Source: Gammaproteobacteria bacterium (GTDB lineage: Bacteria; Pseudomonadota; Gammaproteobacteria; Nitrosococcales; Methylophagaceae). Taken from it: a stretch of DNA of 32,321 nt. Under the pieces are notes generated by a model. That model searched no databases. It worked only from the letters and a program-made list of their open reading frames with translations, and was not told the origin of the DNA. Below are positions 8,749 to 20,029 of the stretch, piece by piece. Numbering within the stretch: position 1 is the stretch's first letter; every line of letters starts with the position of its first letter. The DNA is taken from NCBI GenBank assembly GCA_029882915.1, contig JAOUJZ010000020.1, positions 1-32,321 on the forward strand, written 5' to 3'. A program made the translations under genes and the position numbers.

Positions 8749-9816
8749 TTAAGCGTGATATGGTTCGCTCAATTGATGGACAGAATCAACTAGACGCTGC
8801 ATGTTTTCCGGTGCGATCGTTGGATGAATACCATGGCCTAAATTAAATACATGGCCAGTTTTAGCTTGTCCAAATCCAGCCAAAACACTGGCCACTTCTT
8901 GCTCGACTCGATCAACTGATGCATACAGCACACAAGGATCCATATTGCCTTGCAAAGTCACTTTATCACCTACTCGTTGGCGTGCTGATGCAATATCAGT
9001 GGTCCAGTCCAGACCAACTGCATCGACACCAGTATTAGCCATGAGTTCTAGCCACTGGCCACCACCTTTAGTAAACAGAGTCACTGGAACTGTTCGTCCT
9101 TCATTTTCACGTGTTAAACCAGCAACAATTTGTTGCATATAAGCCAGTGAAAACTCCTGATAATTGGTGGTGCTCAGTGCTCCACCCCAAGTATCAAACA
9201 ACATGATCGATTGTGCGCCTGCCGCAATCTGGGCATTCAAATAGGCGATCACTGACTCGGCCAGCACACTCAGCAATGCGTGCATCTGTTCTGGAACATC
9301 AAACATCATGCCTTTTACTTTGGCAAAATCTTTACTTGAGCCACCTTCAACCATGTAACAGGCCAATGTCCATGGGCTGCCACTAAAACCTATCAAAGGC
9401 ACTTTGCCATCAATTTCACGGCGAGTCAGGCGAATAGCATCCATCACATAACCCAGACTATCTTCCATATCAGGCACTGCCAGATTCGCGATATCTGCAG
9501 CATTTCTAATGACTTTAGTGAATTTTGGTCCTTCGCCAGCTACAAAATGCAGGCCTAGCCCCATTGCATCAGGAATAGTCAGAATATCCGAAAAGATGAT
9601 CGCGGCATCCAGATCAAAACGGCGAAGCGGCTGTAACGTCACTTCGCAAGCTAATTCTGGGGTACTGCACAGAGTCATGAAATCGCCGGCTTTTGCACGT
9701 ACTTCACGATATTCTGGTAAATAACGTCCTGCTTGTCTCATCACCCATACCGGAGTTTTATCTACCGGTTGGCGTAATAGTGCTCTTAGGTAACGATCAT
9801 TTTTTAATTCGGACAC
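8749..9816 (-). CDS. hemE: Uroporphyrinogen decarboxylase
   Basis: Decarboxylates uroporphyrinogen III to coproporphyrinogen III in haem synthesis; cytoplasmic. The 355-residue length matches the family. The two signature segments are visible: [16 protein letters not shown] near residue 22 with the substrate-binding arginines, and [13 protein letters not shown] in the middle. FSDIL carries the catalytic aspartate. The start is GTG at 9816-9814, with AAAGGG on the minus strand 6-7 bases upstream; there is no competing ATG before the conserved [10 protein letters not shown] segment. It follows gltD by 30 bases, so it is likely the last gene of a gltBD-hemE unit. It converges with the PP2C-kinase gene across 42 bases in which no convincing terminator is seen. 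Confidence 0.97.
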   Translation of the reverse strand: MSELKNDRYLRALLRQPVDKTPVWVMRQAGRYLPEYREVRAKAGDFMTLCSTPELACEVTLQPLRRFDLDAAIIFSDILTIPDAMGLGLHFVAGEGPKFTKVIRNAADIANLAVPDMEDSLGYVMDAIRLTRREIDGKVPLIGFSGSPWTLACYMVEGGSSKDFAKVKGMMFDVPEQMHALLSVLAESVIAYLNAQIAAGAQSIMLFDTWGGALSTTNYQEFSLAYMQQIVAGLTRENEGRTVPVTLFTKGGGQWLELMANTGVDAVGLDWTTDIASARQRVGDKVTLQGNMDPCVLYASVDRVEQEVASVLAGFGQAKTGHVFNLGHGIHPTIAPENMQRLVDSVHQLSEPYHA

Positions 9817-9846
9817 AATAACCCTTTAATTTTGATGATTAGAGGC

Positions 9847-11277
<1,431 letters not shown>

Positions 11278-14200
11278 TCAGGCAGCTTTTGTAGCCAGCT
11301 TCAATAAGCTGTGCAGTGCTGCTGCTTTTGGTTTCACCAGCCAGAATTGTTTCAAGCGTTGCTCAAACATATCCAACAACTGGTTACCCCATACGCTGCC
11401 AGTTTCACGAACGTGGTCTTCAATCATACCTTTCAAGTGCAAAGCATGATCTGACAGTTCACCACTGTCCATACGAACTAACTCAACCAATTCAGGGTTA
11501 TAACGCTGTTCAAAGCCATCATCCATATCAAGTACATAAGCAAAACCACCGGTCATGCCCGCACCGAAGTTCAAGCCTGTTTCGCCCAATACAGCAACCA
11601 CACCACCAGTCATATACTCACAACCGTGGTCACCAACGCCTTCAACAACCGTTGTTGCACCTGAATTACGTACTGCAAAACGTTCGCCAGCCATACCTGC
11701 TGCGTATAATTCACCACCGGTCGCACCATATAAACAAGTGTTACCGATAATACTGGCTTCTTGGGTAGCGAAGTGACTTTCAGGTGAAGGGTAAATTACC
11801 AACTTACCATCAGCCATGCCTTTACCAACATAATCGTTGGCATCGCCTTCCAAACGCATTTCTAAACCACCGGCATTCCATACCCCAAAACTTTGACCGG
11901 CAGAGCCTGTCAGCTGCAATCGAATAGGCGCATCATTCATGCCGTAGTTGCCATGATGTCTAGCAATTTCACCCGAAATACGGGCACCAATAGAGCGATG
12001 AATATTACGTACATCGTAACTAAAGAAGCCGCCCTGCTTGTTGGCAATCGCTTCCTTCATGTCGATTAGCATTTGTTCTGCCAGCTCGCCTTTATCATAA
12101 GGTTCATTATGTGGCTCAACACAATACTGAGGCTTATCTGCGGCCACACCAGATGTCGACAGTAACGGCGCCAAATCCAACTTGCGCTGCTTATCGGTTG
12201 TGCCCGGCAAAATCTCCAGCAAATCGGTACGACCAATCAAATCAGCCATGCTGCTAACACCCAATGCTGCCAACCACTCTTGTGTTTCACGAGCAACAAA
12301 CTGGAAATAGTTCATGACCATTTGTGGCAAGCCGATAAAGTGCTGGCTACGTAATGTATCATTCTGAGTTGCAACACCCGTTGCACAGTTATTCAGATGA
12401 CAGATCCGTAAGAATTTACAGCCCAACGCAACCATTGGTCCGGTACCAAAAGCAAAGCTTTCTGCACCTAAAATCGCTGCTTTAATCACATCTAAGCCGG
12501 TTTTTAGACCGCCATCAGTTTGCAGGCGAACCTTGTCACGCAAATCGTTCGCACGCAACGTTTGGTGAGTTTCACTCAGACCCAGCTCCCACGGACCACC
12601 AGCGTATTTAACTGATGTTAATGGGCTTGCTGCTGTACCGCCGTCATAACCTGAAATAGTAATCAAGTCAGCATAGGCTTTTGCTACACCGGCTGCGATA
12701 GTACCTACACCCGCTTCAGATACTAGCTTCACTGAAACCAGCGCATCAGGATTGACCTGTTTCAAATCAAAAATCAGCTGTGCTAAATCTTCAATCGAAT
12801 AAATATCATGGTGTGGAGGAGGTGAAATCAAAGTCACGCCTGGCACAGAGTGGCGCAAAGTCGCAATCATCTGATTGACTTTACCGCCCGGCAATTGACC
12901 ACCCTCACCAGGCTTAGCACCTTGAGCCACTTTAATCTGTAGCACTTCAGCATTAACCAGATAATGCGGTGTTACTCCAAAACGGCCCGAGGCAATTTGT
13001 TTGATTTTAGATACTTTTTCAGTACCAAAGCGTGCAGGATCTTCACCGCCTTCACCTGAATTAGAACGACCGCCTAAACGGTTCATCCCTGTCGCCAATG
13101 CTTCATGAGCTTCAGGAGATAGTGCACCCAGAGACATACCGGCGCTATCAAAGCGCATCAAAATATCACCCACACTTTCTACATCACCCAGTGCTAATGG
13201 TTTGTCCGCCAACTTAAGTGCTAGTAAATCACGCAATACCATTGCCGGACGATTATTCACCAGTTCAGCATAGGCTTTATAATCATCATAGCTACCGCCT
13301 TGCACTGCTTTTTGCAGAGTACCAATAACATCAGGGTTATAGGCATGGTATTCGCCGCCATGAACAAACTTCAGTAAACCGCCTTGTTCACGTTTTTTAC
13401 GTGTATTCCATGCACGTTCTGCCAGTGTTTTTTGATCGGCATGCAACTCTTCAAAGCCGGTGCCGCTAATACGGCTAGTGGTAGCAACAAAACATTTATC
13501 CACCACCGTTTCGTTTAAGCCGACGATTTCATAAAGCTGAGCGCCACGATAACTGGCAATAGTTGAAATCCCCATTTTTGAGGTAACTTTAAACAAGCCT
13601 TTATTGATGCCTTTGCGGAATCGGGCACAGACTTCTGCGCGAGTCAGCTCTTTAATCTCACCTGTTGCAATCAAATCATTCAAGGTCGCATAAGCCAAAT
13701 AAGGATAAATGGCTGTCGCACCATAACCGATCAACACTGCGAAGTGATGTGAATCACGTGCCGTTGCAGTTTCAACCACAATATTGGCGTCACAACGTAA
13801 ACCGGCCTTAATCAAGCGATGATGCACCGCACCTGTTGCTAGTAATGCATGAATTGGCAATCGATCTTTAGCCACATCACGATCGCTTAGTACTAGAATT
13901 ACAGTACCGTCACGAACCGCCTGTTCTGCTTGATCAGCAACAGCATCAATGGCCGCTTCCAGCCCTGTTTCAGCGGTGTAACTTAGCGAGAGTGTTGTTG
14001 ATTTATATGCATTATCATTGTCACCCAAAGCCAGTAACTGACGGAAACGACTGTCCGATAAAACTGGTGAATCAAGCACAACTCGTTGTGCGTGATCCGC
14101 GCCTTCTTCAAACAGGTTACGCTCCTGACCAATACAGGTTTCCAGTGACATCACAATATTTTCACGCAATGGATCAATTGGTGGGTTTGTCACCTGTGCA

Positions 14201-15747
14201 AACTGTTGGCGGAAGTAGTCGAATAGCGAACGCTCGCGTTCAGACATGACTGGGAACGGAGTGTCATCACCCATTGAACCTACGGCTTCCTGTCCTGCTT
14301 CACCCAATACCCGAATAACCTGATCGCGCTCTTCAAAACTGACCTGAAATAGCTTCTCAAAAACGGCTAATTGCTCGCCTTCAAGAGTTGGCAGTGTTTC
14401 ATCATCAGCGCCATCTCGCAGACGGATCAAATTGGCATCCATCCATTCGCGATAAGGTTGTGCCTTTTTCAGGTCATTATTAATATCTTCTGGCAATAAC
14501 AATTCACCGGTAGACGTATCCACTGCAAGCATTTGACCTGGTTTCAAGCGACCTTTGACTACCACATCTTCCGGTTGGTATTTGTAAACGCCCACTTCAG
14601 AGGCCAGTGTGATGTGCCGATCCTTAGTAATAATATAACGCGCAGGACGTAAGCCGTTACGATCCAGTGTACATGCAGCATAGCGGCCATCCGTTAATAC
14701 CACACCGGCAGGACCATCCCATGGCTCCATATGCATGGAGTTATAGTCATAAAATGCTTTTAAGTCTTGATCCATAGTGTGATCGTTTTGCCACGCAGGC
14801 GGCACTAACAATCGCATCGCGCGGAACATGCTCACACCACCGGCCATCAATGCTTCAAGCATGTTGTCCATGCTTGATGAATCAGAACCTGTGGTACCAA
14901 CCAATGGACGAATATCATCCATATTGTCGATAAGTGATGTGGCAAATTTAGCACCGCGTGCCAAAGCCCAGTTACGATTACCTTGAACAGTGTTAATTTC
15001 ACCATTATGCGCAAGATAGCGGAAAGGCTGTGCCAGACGCCATTGTGGCCAGGTATTAGTTGAAAAACGCTGGTGGAAAACACAAATCGCCGTTTCCATC
15101 CGTTTGTCATTCAAGTCTTTATAAAACACGGGAAGGTATGAAGGCATAACCAGACCTTTATACGACACTACTTGCGATGACAGACTTGGAATATAGAATG
15201 CATCGTCACCTGTAACAGCTTTCTCCGCCAGACGACGAGCAATATAAAGGTGTCTCTCGAATGTGGCCTGATCCATATCCGCACCAGCATTCACAAACAC
15301 GTGACGCATGATAGGCAAAGAACGTAACGCCTCTTCACCACAAGCAGTGCCAGCATCAACAGGTACATCGCGCCAACCCAACACTTCAAGACCTTGTCCT
15401 GTCAGCTTCTGAGTCACAATATCCTGATTGGTCGCTGCTTTCGCACGATCTTGCGACAAAAACACCATGCCTACGGCATAATTATCTGTCAGTGCAAAAC
15501 CCAACTCATCGGCAATCGCACGGAAAAAACCATCTGGCTTTTTCATTAACAAACCACAGCCGTCACCGGTCTTACCATCAGCACCAATCGCGCCACGATG
15601 CGTCAAGTTGCCCAGTGCTTCTATTGCCGTCTCAACAAGCCAATGGCTTGGCTTACCGTCCATCTGAGCGATAAGACCGAAGCCACAGTTGTCTTTTTCA
15701 AATTCAGGCCGATAAAGGCCTTGTGTTAATTCAGTTGGCTGACTCAC
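11278..15747 (-). CDS. gltB: Glutamate synthase [NADPH] large subunit
   Basis: Makes two glutamates from glutamine and 2-oxoglutarate; with glutamine synthetase it assimilates the ammonium made by NirBD. Domains in order: class II glutamine amidotransferase, central linker, FMN/2-oxoglutarate barrel with the [3Fe-4S] cysteines C1110, C1116 and C1121 ([12 protein letters not shown]), and the C-terminal beta-helix. A GTG at 15756 would also open the frame, but it lies inside the sequence AGAAGGTG, a near-ideal ribosome binding site whose best-spaced start is the GTG at 15747-15745. I chose that, giving 1489 residues and a 20-residue propeptide before the catalytic cysteine C21 (KDNCGFG), which must be exposed by cleavage. 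An ATG at 15752 is out of frame. The promoter is just upstream (15857-15885). Confidence 0.96.
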   Translation of the reverse strand: MSQPTELTQGLYRPEFEKDNCGFGLIAQMDGKPSHWLVETAIEALGNLTHRGAIGADGKTGDGCGLLMKKPDGFFRAIADELGFALTDNYAVGMVFLSQDRAKAATNQDIVTQKLTGQGLEVLGWRDVPVDAGTACGEEALRSLPIMRHVFVNAGADMDQATFERHLYIARRLAEKAVTGDDAFYIPSLSSQVVSYKGLVMPSYLPVFYKDLNDKRMETAICVFHQRFSTNTWPQWRLAQPFRYLAHNGEINTVQGNRNWALARGAKFATSLIDNMDDIRPLVGTTGSDSSSMDNMLEALMAGGVSMFRAMRLLVPPAWQNDHTMDQDLKAFYDYNSMHMEPWDGPAGVVLTDGRYAACTLDRNGLRPARYIITKDRHITLASEVGVYKYQPEDVVVKGRLKPGQMLAVDTSTGELLLPEDINNDLKKAQPYREWMDANLIRLRDGADDETLPTLEGEQLAVFEKLFQVSFEERDQVIRVLGEAGQEAVGSMGDDTPFPVMSERERSLFDYFRQQFAQVTNPPIDPLRENIVMSLETCIGQERNLFEEGADHAQRVVLDSPVLSDSRFRQLLALGDNDNAYKSTTLSLSYTAETGLEAAIDAVADQAEQAVRDGTVILVLSDRDVAKDRLPIHALLATGAVHHRLIKAGLRCDANIVVETATARDSHHFAVLIGYGATAIYPYLAYATLNDLIATGEIKELTRAEVCARFRKGINKGLFKVTSKMGISTIASYRGAQLYEIVGLNETVVDKCFVATTSRISGTGFEELHADQKTLAERAWNTRKKREQGGLLKFVHGGEYHAYNPDVIGTLQKAVQGGSYDDYKAYAELVNNRPAMVLRDLLALKLADKPLALGDVESVGDILMRFDSAGMSLGALSPEAHEALATGMNRLGGRSNSGEGGEDPARFGTEKVSKIKQIASGRFGVTPHYLVNAEVLQIKVAQGAKPGEGGQLPGGKVNQMIATLRHSVPGVTLISPPPHHDIYSIEDLAQLIFDLKQVNPDALVSVKLVSEAGVGTIAAGVAKAYADLITISGYDGGTAASPLTSVKYAGGPWELGLSETHQTLRANDLRDKVRLQTDGGLKTGLDVIKAAILGAESFAFGTGPMVALGCKFLRICHLNNCATGVATQNDTLRSQHFIGLPQMVMNYFQFVARETQEWLAALGVSSMADLIGRTDLLEILPGTTDKQRKLDLAPLLSTSGVAADKPQYCVEPHNEPYDKGELAEQMLIDMKEAIANKQGGFFSYDVRNIHRSIGARISGEIARHHGNYGMNDAPIRLQLTGSAGQSFGVWNAGGLEMRLEGDANDYVGKGMADGKLVIYPSPESHFATQEASIIGNTCLYGATGGELYAAGMAGERFAVRNSGATTVVEGVGDHGCEYMTGGVVAVLGETGLNFGAGMTGGFAYVLDMDDGFEQRYNPELVELVRMDSGELSDHALHLKGMIEDHVRETGSVWGNQLLDMFEQRLKQFWLVKPKAAALHSLLKLATKAA

Positions 15748-15856
15748 GTCATACACCTTCTAATGTTATAGATACTAATTAGTGTCTGTTTCCCTCACCA
15801 AAGTTCACAAGGAAAACCGTCGTCTTATAGCAAAAAGACGAAAAAATGGATCGCCT

Positions 15857-15885
15857 ATTATAGCGGTAGATCTAATGCCATTCAA
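15857..15885 (-). promoter_or_regulatory. Sigma-70 promoter of gltB
   Basis: On the minus strand TTGAAT (15885-15880), a 17-base spacer and a perfect TATAAT (15862-15857). Transcription would start near 15850, giving a leader of about 100 bases. The leader contains a small hairpin (7-bp stem, 15820-15841) with no T-run. Confidence 0.7.
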
Positions 15886-15890
15886 TGTTC

Positions 15891-15905
15891 GCAATATTAT
15901 TTCCA
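15891..15905 (-). promoter_or_regulatory. Possible sigma-54 promoter upstream of gltB
   Basis: The minus strand reads TGGAAATAATATTGC: GG and GC are separated by exactly 10 bases and the -12 TTGC is perfect, but the -24 element matches only TGG-A. No NtrC-like dyad was found upstream. It lies just upstream of the clear sigma-70 promoter and may be chance. Confidence 0.25.
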
Positions 15906-15991
15906 CTATAAAACTCCCCTACAAATTTCCCTAATTTCAATTAAATAGCTAAAATACACCGTTGTTTTGAAAAAATTGTACGGACAACATT

Positions 15992-16483
15992 ATGGATAAA
16001 CCAGTAGTCGGCGTCGTCATGGGTAGCAACAGTGACTGGCCTGTTATGCAAAAAGCAGTCGAACAACTTGAAGTCTTTGGCATCCCATTTGAAGCCAAGG
16101 TAATCTCCGCTCATCGTACACCTGACTTACTCACTGACTATGCTGTCACAGCCAAAGATAATGGCTTAGTGTGCATTATTGCAGGTGCTGGCGGTGCTGC
16201 GCACTTGCCGGGTATGCTAGCCGCCAATACGACTGTTCCTGTATTAGGTGTTCCTGTCCCTTCCAAATACCTGAAAGGTCAGGACTCGCTGTTATCTATC
16301 GTACAAATGCCTAAGGGCATCCCTGTTGCGACTTTTGCTATTGGTGAAGCTGGCGCAGCAAATGCGGCCTTGTTTGCTATCGCTCAATTATCAATGACAG
16401 ATGCAAAGCTTGCAGACAAGCTTGAACTGTTCAGAAAAGACCAGCATCAAGCTGTACTGAATATGACCCTTCCCCCTCAATAA
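15992..16483 (+). CDS. purE: N5-carboxyaminoimidazole ribonucleotide mutase
   Basis: Converts N5-CAIR to CAIR in purine synthesis, acting after PurK; cytoplasmic octamer in the family. The 163 residues match bacterial class I Pur[11 protein letters not shown] at the N-terminus is the nucleotide-binding segment, SAHRTPD carries the catalytic histidine, and [11 protein letters not shown] follows. The ATG is preceded by ACGGAC, a modest ribosome binding site. It is divergent from gltB across about 240 bases; a TAAAAT (15950-15955) could be a -10 box but its -35 partner is poor. purK follows 7 bases after the stop. Confidence 0.97.
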   Translation: MDKPVVGVVMGSNSDWPVMQKAVEQLEVFGIPFEAKVISAHRTPDLLTDYAVTAKDNGLVCIIAGAGGAAHLPGMLAANTTVPVLGVPVPSKYLKGQDSLLSIVQMPKGIPVATFAIGEAGAANAALFAIAQLSMTDAKLADKLELFRKDQHQAVLNMTLPPQ

Positions 16484-16490
16484 ATTACTG

Positions 16491-17633
16491 ATGGCCAAAA
16501 CTATGATTTTACCTGGTGCTACTCTTGGCATGCTTGGCGGCGGACAATTGGGCCGCATGTTTACTACCGCGGCACAGACTCTAGGATATAAAGTCGTTGT
16601 GCTCGATCCGGATACTAACAGCCCTGCTGGCATTATCGCTGACCAGCATATTTGCGCTAAATATGATGATTCAGCAGCACTGGAGCAATTAGCCCAACTC
16701 TGTGATGCCATTACCACTGAATTTGAAAACATCCCAGCCACAACCTTGGCATATCTTGAAACTAAAACCGTTGTTCACCCTTCTTCGAGCGCACTGGCTA
16801 AAACCCAGAACCGTAATGTTGAAAAACAATTTATCGCTTCACTTGATATTCCGACAGTGCCATTTTCCCCTATTCATACCGAAGCCGATATTATTGATGC
16901 TGAAAGCAAAATTCAGTTTCCCGCCATTTTGAAAGTCGCCACTTTTGGCTACGATGGCAAGGGTCAGATAGTTTGCCAATCATTGCAAGAAGTCTTTCAG
17001 GCATTTGAGTCACTAGGAAAAGTTGAGTGTGTACTGGAACAACGCATTGATCTGGAACGTGAAATTTCTGTAGTACTAGCAAGAAATGTATCTGGCCAGA
17101 TCACAAATTTTCCCGTTGCTGAAAATGTTCATATCAACGGAATCTTACATTCCACCACCGTACCAAGCTCTGTGTCAGTTTTGTTGGCACAGAGCGCAAT
17201 GGAAATGGCAGATAAAATCGCCGAAGGTTTAGACTATGTCGGCACCATGGCTGTTGAGTGTTTTATCTCAACAACAGGCGATGTTATCGTCAACGAAATT
17301 GCACCTCGTCCTCATAATTCAGGCCACTTTACCCTCAATGCCTGTGTGACCTCACAATTTGAGCAACAAGTCAGAATGTTGTGTGACTTACCATCTGGCA
17401 ACTGTGATCTGACCTCACCGGTAGTGATGATTAATCTACTCGGCGATGTTTGGGGTAACAGTCAGCCCCACTGGGATACCTTATTAGCTCATCCCAATAT
17501 CAAACTGCATCTCTATGGTAAAAAAGAAGCTCGTCCCGGTCGAAAAATGGGCCATTTCAATGTACTGGCCGACGACACTGAACACGCCATGAAAATAGCA
17601 AACCAAGCTTTTGTTGAATTGAAGGCTGATTAA
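16491..17633 (+). CDS. purK: N5-carboxyaminoimidazole ribonucleotide synthase
   Basis: ATP-grasp enzyme that carboxylates aminoimidazole ribonucleotide with bicarbonate to N5-CAIR, the substrate of PurE. 380 residues. The N-terminal GMLGGGQLGRM is the family's start signature, ATEFENIP and FGYDGKGQ belong to the ATP-grasp fold, and NEIAPRPHNSGH near residue 270 is the metal/ATP-binding segment. It lies 7 bases after purE, one transcription unit. Two in-frame ATG codons (16491 and 16503) could serve as start; neither has a strong ribosome binding site, and coupling to purE termination is likely. I kept the first. Confidence 0.96.
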   Translation: MAKTMILPGATLGMLGGGQLGRMFTTAAQTLGYKVVVLDPDTNSPAGIIADQHICAKYDDSAALEQLAQLCDAITTEFENIPATTLAYLETKTVVHPSSSALAKTQNRNVEKQFIASLDIPTVPFSPIHTEADIIDAESKIQFPAILKVATFGYDGKGQIVCQSLQEVFQAFESLGKVECVLEQRIDLEREISVVLARNVSGQITNFPVAENVHINGILHSTTVPSSVSVLLAQSAMEMADKIAEGLDYVGTMAVECFISTTGDVIVNEIAPRPHNSGHFTLNACVTSQFEQQVRMLCDLPSGNCDLTSPVVMINLLGDVWGNSQPHWDTLLAHPNIKLHLYGKKEARPGRKMGHFNVLADDTEHAMKIANQAFVELKAD

Positions 17634-17672
17634 TCTTTATATTATTTCGGCACCCAATCAAAGCGGTTATCC

Positions 17673-18701
17673 ATGAGCCTATTTGAACGCTATCTAACTG
17701 TTTGGGTATTGTTGTGCATTATTGCTGGCATCGTCCTAGGTCATTGGCTGCCAGCACCCTTTCAACTACTAGGAAAAATGGAAATTGCCCAAGTCAATTT
17801 ACCGGTAGCTGTACTGATCTGGCTGATGATCATTCCAATGCTGCTCAAAATCGACTTTGGCGCACTTCATAAAGTATGTGAACACTGGAAAGGAATAGGC
17901 GTCACCCTGTTCGTAAATTGGGCCGTTAAGCCCTTTTCTATGATGCTGCTAGCCTGGTTTTTCATTCGAGGTGTTTTCGCTGACTGGCTACCAGCAGAAC
18001 ATATAGACAGTTACATTGCCGGGCTGATTATTCTGGCCGCTGCACCCTGTACCGCAATGGTCTTTGTGTGGAGCAATCTCTGTGATGGTGAACCGCACTT
18101 TACCTTGACTCAAGTAGCACTGAACGACACGATCATGATCTTCGCTTTTGCCCCCATTGTTGGCCTGCTACTAGGCCTTTCTGCCATTACCGTGCCATGG
18201 GAAACGCTGTTGCTTTCAGTGGTACTGTATATTGTGATCCCGGTTGTCGCTGCTCAATTATGGCGAAAGTTACTGCTCCGAACACATGCCCTAGATAAAA
18301 CACTGGCAGCACTACAGCCACTGTCTTTAATCGCATTACTCGCCACGCTGATCTTATTATTCGGCTTTCAAGGCAAGCAGATCATTCAACAACCCTTGAT
18401 CATTGCTTTATTGGCGACACCTATATTGATTCAGGTTTATTTCAATTCAGGCCTTGCCTACCTGCTTAACCGCAGCGTTGGCGAACAGCACAATGTCGCG
18501 GCGCCTTCTGCCCTTATTGGTGCCAGTAATTTCTTTGAACTGGCCGTCGCCACCGCCATCGTCTTATTCGGCTTCAACTCCGGTGCGGCACTAGCCACCG
18601 TGGTTGGTGTGTTAGTAGAAGTACCGGTGATGCTTTCAGTGGTTTATATCGTTAATGCCTCCAAGCCTTGGTATCAGAAACACGCCGGCCAATCATCTTA
18701 A
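17673..18701 (+). CDS. acr3: ACR3-type arsenite efflux permease
   Basis: Inner-membrane arsenite (and possibly antimonite) exporter of the ACR3/BASS superfamily, 342 residues with about ten hydrophobic segments. The segment AAAPCTAMVFVWS carries the conserved fourth-helix cysteine needed for arsenite transport in studied ACR3 proteins (family knowledge), and NDTIMIFAFAP follows. The N-terminal SLFERYL and the later SNFFELAVATAI are also typical. It starts 39 bases after purK with no visible terminator between, so it may be cotranscribed with purEK. No arsR, arsC or arsH gene is nearby, which is unusual for a resistance gene. Confidence 0.88.
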   Translation: MSLFERYLTVWVLLCIIAGIVLGHWLPAPFQLLGKMEIAQVNLPVAVLIWLMIIPMLLKIDFGALHKVCEHWKGIGVTLFVNWAVKPFSMMLLAWFFIRGVFADWLPAEHIDSYIAGLIILAAAPCTAMVFVWSNLCDGEPHFTLTQVALNDTIMIFAFAPIVGLLLGLSAITVPWETLLLSVVLYIVIPVVAAQLWRKLLLRTHALDKTLAALQPLSLIALLATLILLFGFQGKQIIQQPLIIALLATPILIQVYFNSGLAYLLNRSVGEQHNVAAPSALIGASNFFELAVATAIVLFGFNSGAALATVVGVLVEVPVMLSVVYIVNASKPWYQKHAGQSS

Positions 18702-18826
18702 TATCTTTCGCCATAGTCGACTAAATTAGCAAAATTCACATTATTGTTGTCTAATTGGACACCTTAAAGCACAGCTACACCCAGACTTTTTATACTAGAC
18801 TGAAAAATTCGATCAAGGTTATTACT

Positions 18827-18871
18827 ATGCCATCAACTAACATTGATGCTTTTATCTCAGAAGTAAAATAA
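18827..18871 (+). CDS. 14-codon ORF just upstream of yaiI
   Basis: ATG at 18827 has AAGG (18815-18818) 8 bases upstream, encodes MPSTNIDAFISEVK, and stops at TAA 3 bases before the yaiI ATG. It may be a leader peptide whose translation couples to yaiI. Alternatively it is the relic of a lost gene: the peptide resembles, from memory, the first residues of NADP-dependent glutamate dehydrogenases (…IDxFxxEVK…). Too short to prove coding. Confidence 0.3.
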   Translation: MPSTNIDAFISEVK

Positions 18872-18874
18872 ATA

Positions 18875-19324
18875 ATGAAAATATGGGTAGATGCCGATGC
18901 GTGCCCGGTGGCGATCAAGGAAATTTTATTTCGAGCAGCTGCACGCACAAAAATACACACCACGCTTGTTGCTAATCATCCTATGCGGATCCCTCCTTCC
19001 CGCTATGTGACTTTTCTGCAGGTAACACCCGGTTTTGATGTTGCTGACAATGAGATTGTTCAACGGTTAAGTGAAGGTGATCTGGTTATTACTGGTGATA
19101 TTCCGCTGGCTTCTGAAGCCATTGAAAAAGGAGCAACTGCTCTCAATCCTCGTGGTGAGCTATATACCATGGACAATATTAAAGCTCGACTGACGATGAG
19201 AGACTTTATGGATACACTTCGTTCAAGCGGCGTTGAGACCGGCGGTCCATCGGCATTGAGTCAGAGTGATAGACTCGCATTTGCAAACCAGCTGGATAAA
19301 CTATTACTAAAAGCGTCGAATTAA
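18875..19324 (+). CDS. yaiI: UPF0178 (YaiI/YqxD, DUF188) family protein
   Basis: 149-residue member of a widespread family of unknown function with a PIN-nuclease-like fold. Family hallmarks visible: [16 protein letters not shown] at the N-terminus (acidic residues D6 and D8), DNEIVQ in the middle, [12 protein letters not shown] with further conserved aspartates, then NPRGELY. The aspartate set would suit a metal-dependent nuclease but activity is not established. It starts 3 bases after a 14-codon ORF, and no ribosome site of its own is evident, which fits coupled translation. Confidence 0.92.
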   Translation: MKIWVDADACPVAIKEILFRAAARTKIHTTLVANHPMRIPPSRYVTFLQVTPGFDVADNEIVQRLSEGDLVITGDIPLASEAIEKGATALNPRGELYTMDNIKARLTMRDFMDTLRSSGVETGGPSALSQSDRLAFANQLDKLLLKASN

Positions 19325-19375
19325 GATAAGGTAACACTGAGATTTCATTTTCTTGAAATAAACGATGAGACCGCA

Positions 19376-20029
19376 ATGAACTTATTACTCAAACCACTAT
19401 TTATCCATAAACAGCTCGGCCATCTAAGCCCACACCTTAAATATCTACTGTTATTAATGATAATATGTCTCAGTCTCATTTCCTGTGGTGATAATAATGA
19501 AGAAGCCCAATCTTCTGGCAACGTAAAAGTACTTACGGATGCTAATGTTAAAAATGTGGTCTCTGCTCTCGCCGGTGATTATTCGCTTGCATTAGATGAT
19601 TTAATCTATGCCTTTAATAAACACAAAGAAGCCGGTACGGCTTTTGAGTTTATTACTTACAGGAACACCAAGTGGACGCCTAACTACATTCAGAGAAAAA
19701 ATTACTACCACGACATCTTAGAAAACAATATGGCTTATATCTCTAAACAGAATATCAAGCCCTTGTTTATCAAATTTGAGGAATTAATTTTTATCGGGCT
19801 TGATTTAAAGCATGCTTTATACAATGGTGATGAGGAAAGACTGGAGCGTGCTGTAAAGACCATCGAAGATGACAAGAAGACTATAAATGCCATCCTCAAG
19901 TCCCCAAAATTTAAGATCCAGCTACAATCTCTTTATCATATACCTCTGGAACTTACCGCCGAAAATGAAACCGATTCAAAAGTGAAAACTAAGGCCGGTA
20001 CAAACACCAAAAATAGAATTGGAGATTAA
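19376..20029 (+). CDS. Hypothetical lipoprotein, unrecognised
   Basis: 217 residues with no family I recognise. A hydrophobic stretch (about residues 23-36) ends in L-I-S-C, a good lipobox with C37 followed by G38, so the mature protein should be a periplasm-facing lipoprotein. The region before the hydrophobic stretch is long (22 residues, several histidines and lysines) for a lipoprotein signal. The mature part is hydrophilic and lysine-rich, predicted mostly helical, with an acidic/basic C-terminal tail. A weak GAG ribosome site precedes the ATG. Its stop TAA (20027-20029) overlaps the topA stop on the other strand (20026-20028) within TTAA, and no terminator lies between the converging genes. 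Confidence 0.75.
   Translation: MNLLLKPLFIHKQLGHLSPHLKYLLLLMIICLSLISCGDNNEEAQSSGNVKVLTDANVKNVVSALAGDYSLALDDLIYAFNKHKEAGTAFEFITYRNTKWTPNYIQRKNYYHDILENNMAYISKQNIKPLFIKFEELIFIGLDLKHALYNGDEERLERAVKTIEDDKKTINAILKSPKFKIQLQSLYHIPLELTAENETDSKVKTKAGTNTKNRIGD

Noticed and set aside
11316-11750. Open frame of about 144 codons on the plus strand opposite the gltB 3' end
   Set aside because: It is the antisense of a long, strongly conserved coding region; its product is low-complexity and histidine-rich with no ribosome site.
18748-18761. TGTC-N6-GACA dyad upstream of yaiI
   Set aside because: Operator-like, but no paired -35/-10 boxes nearby with correct spacing and no regulator match.
19342-19359. ATTTCA-N6-TGAAAT inverted repeat after yaiI
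   Set aside because: AT-rich 6-bp stem without a T-run; too weak to call a terminator.
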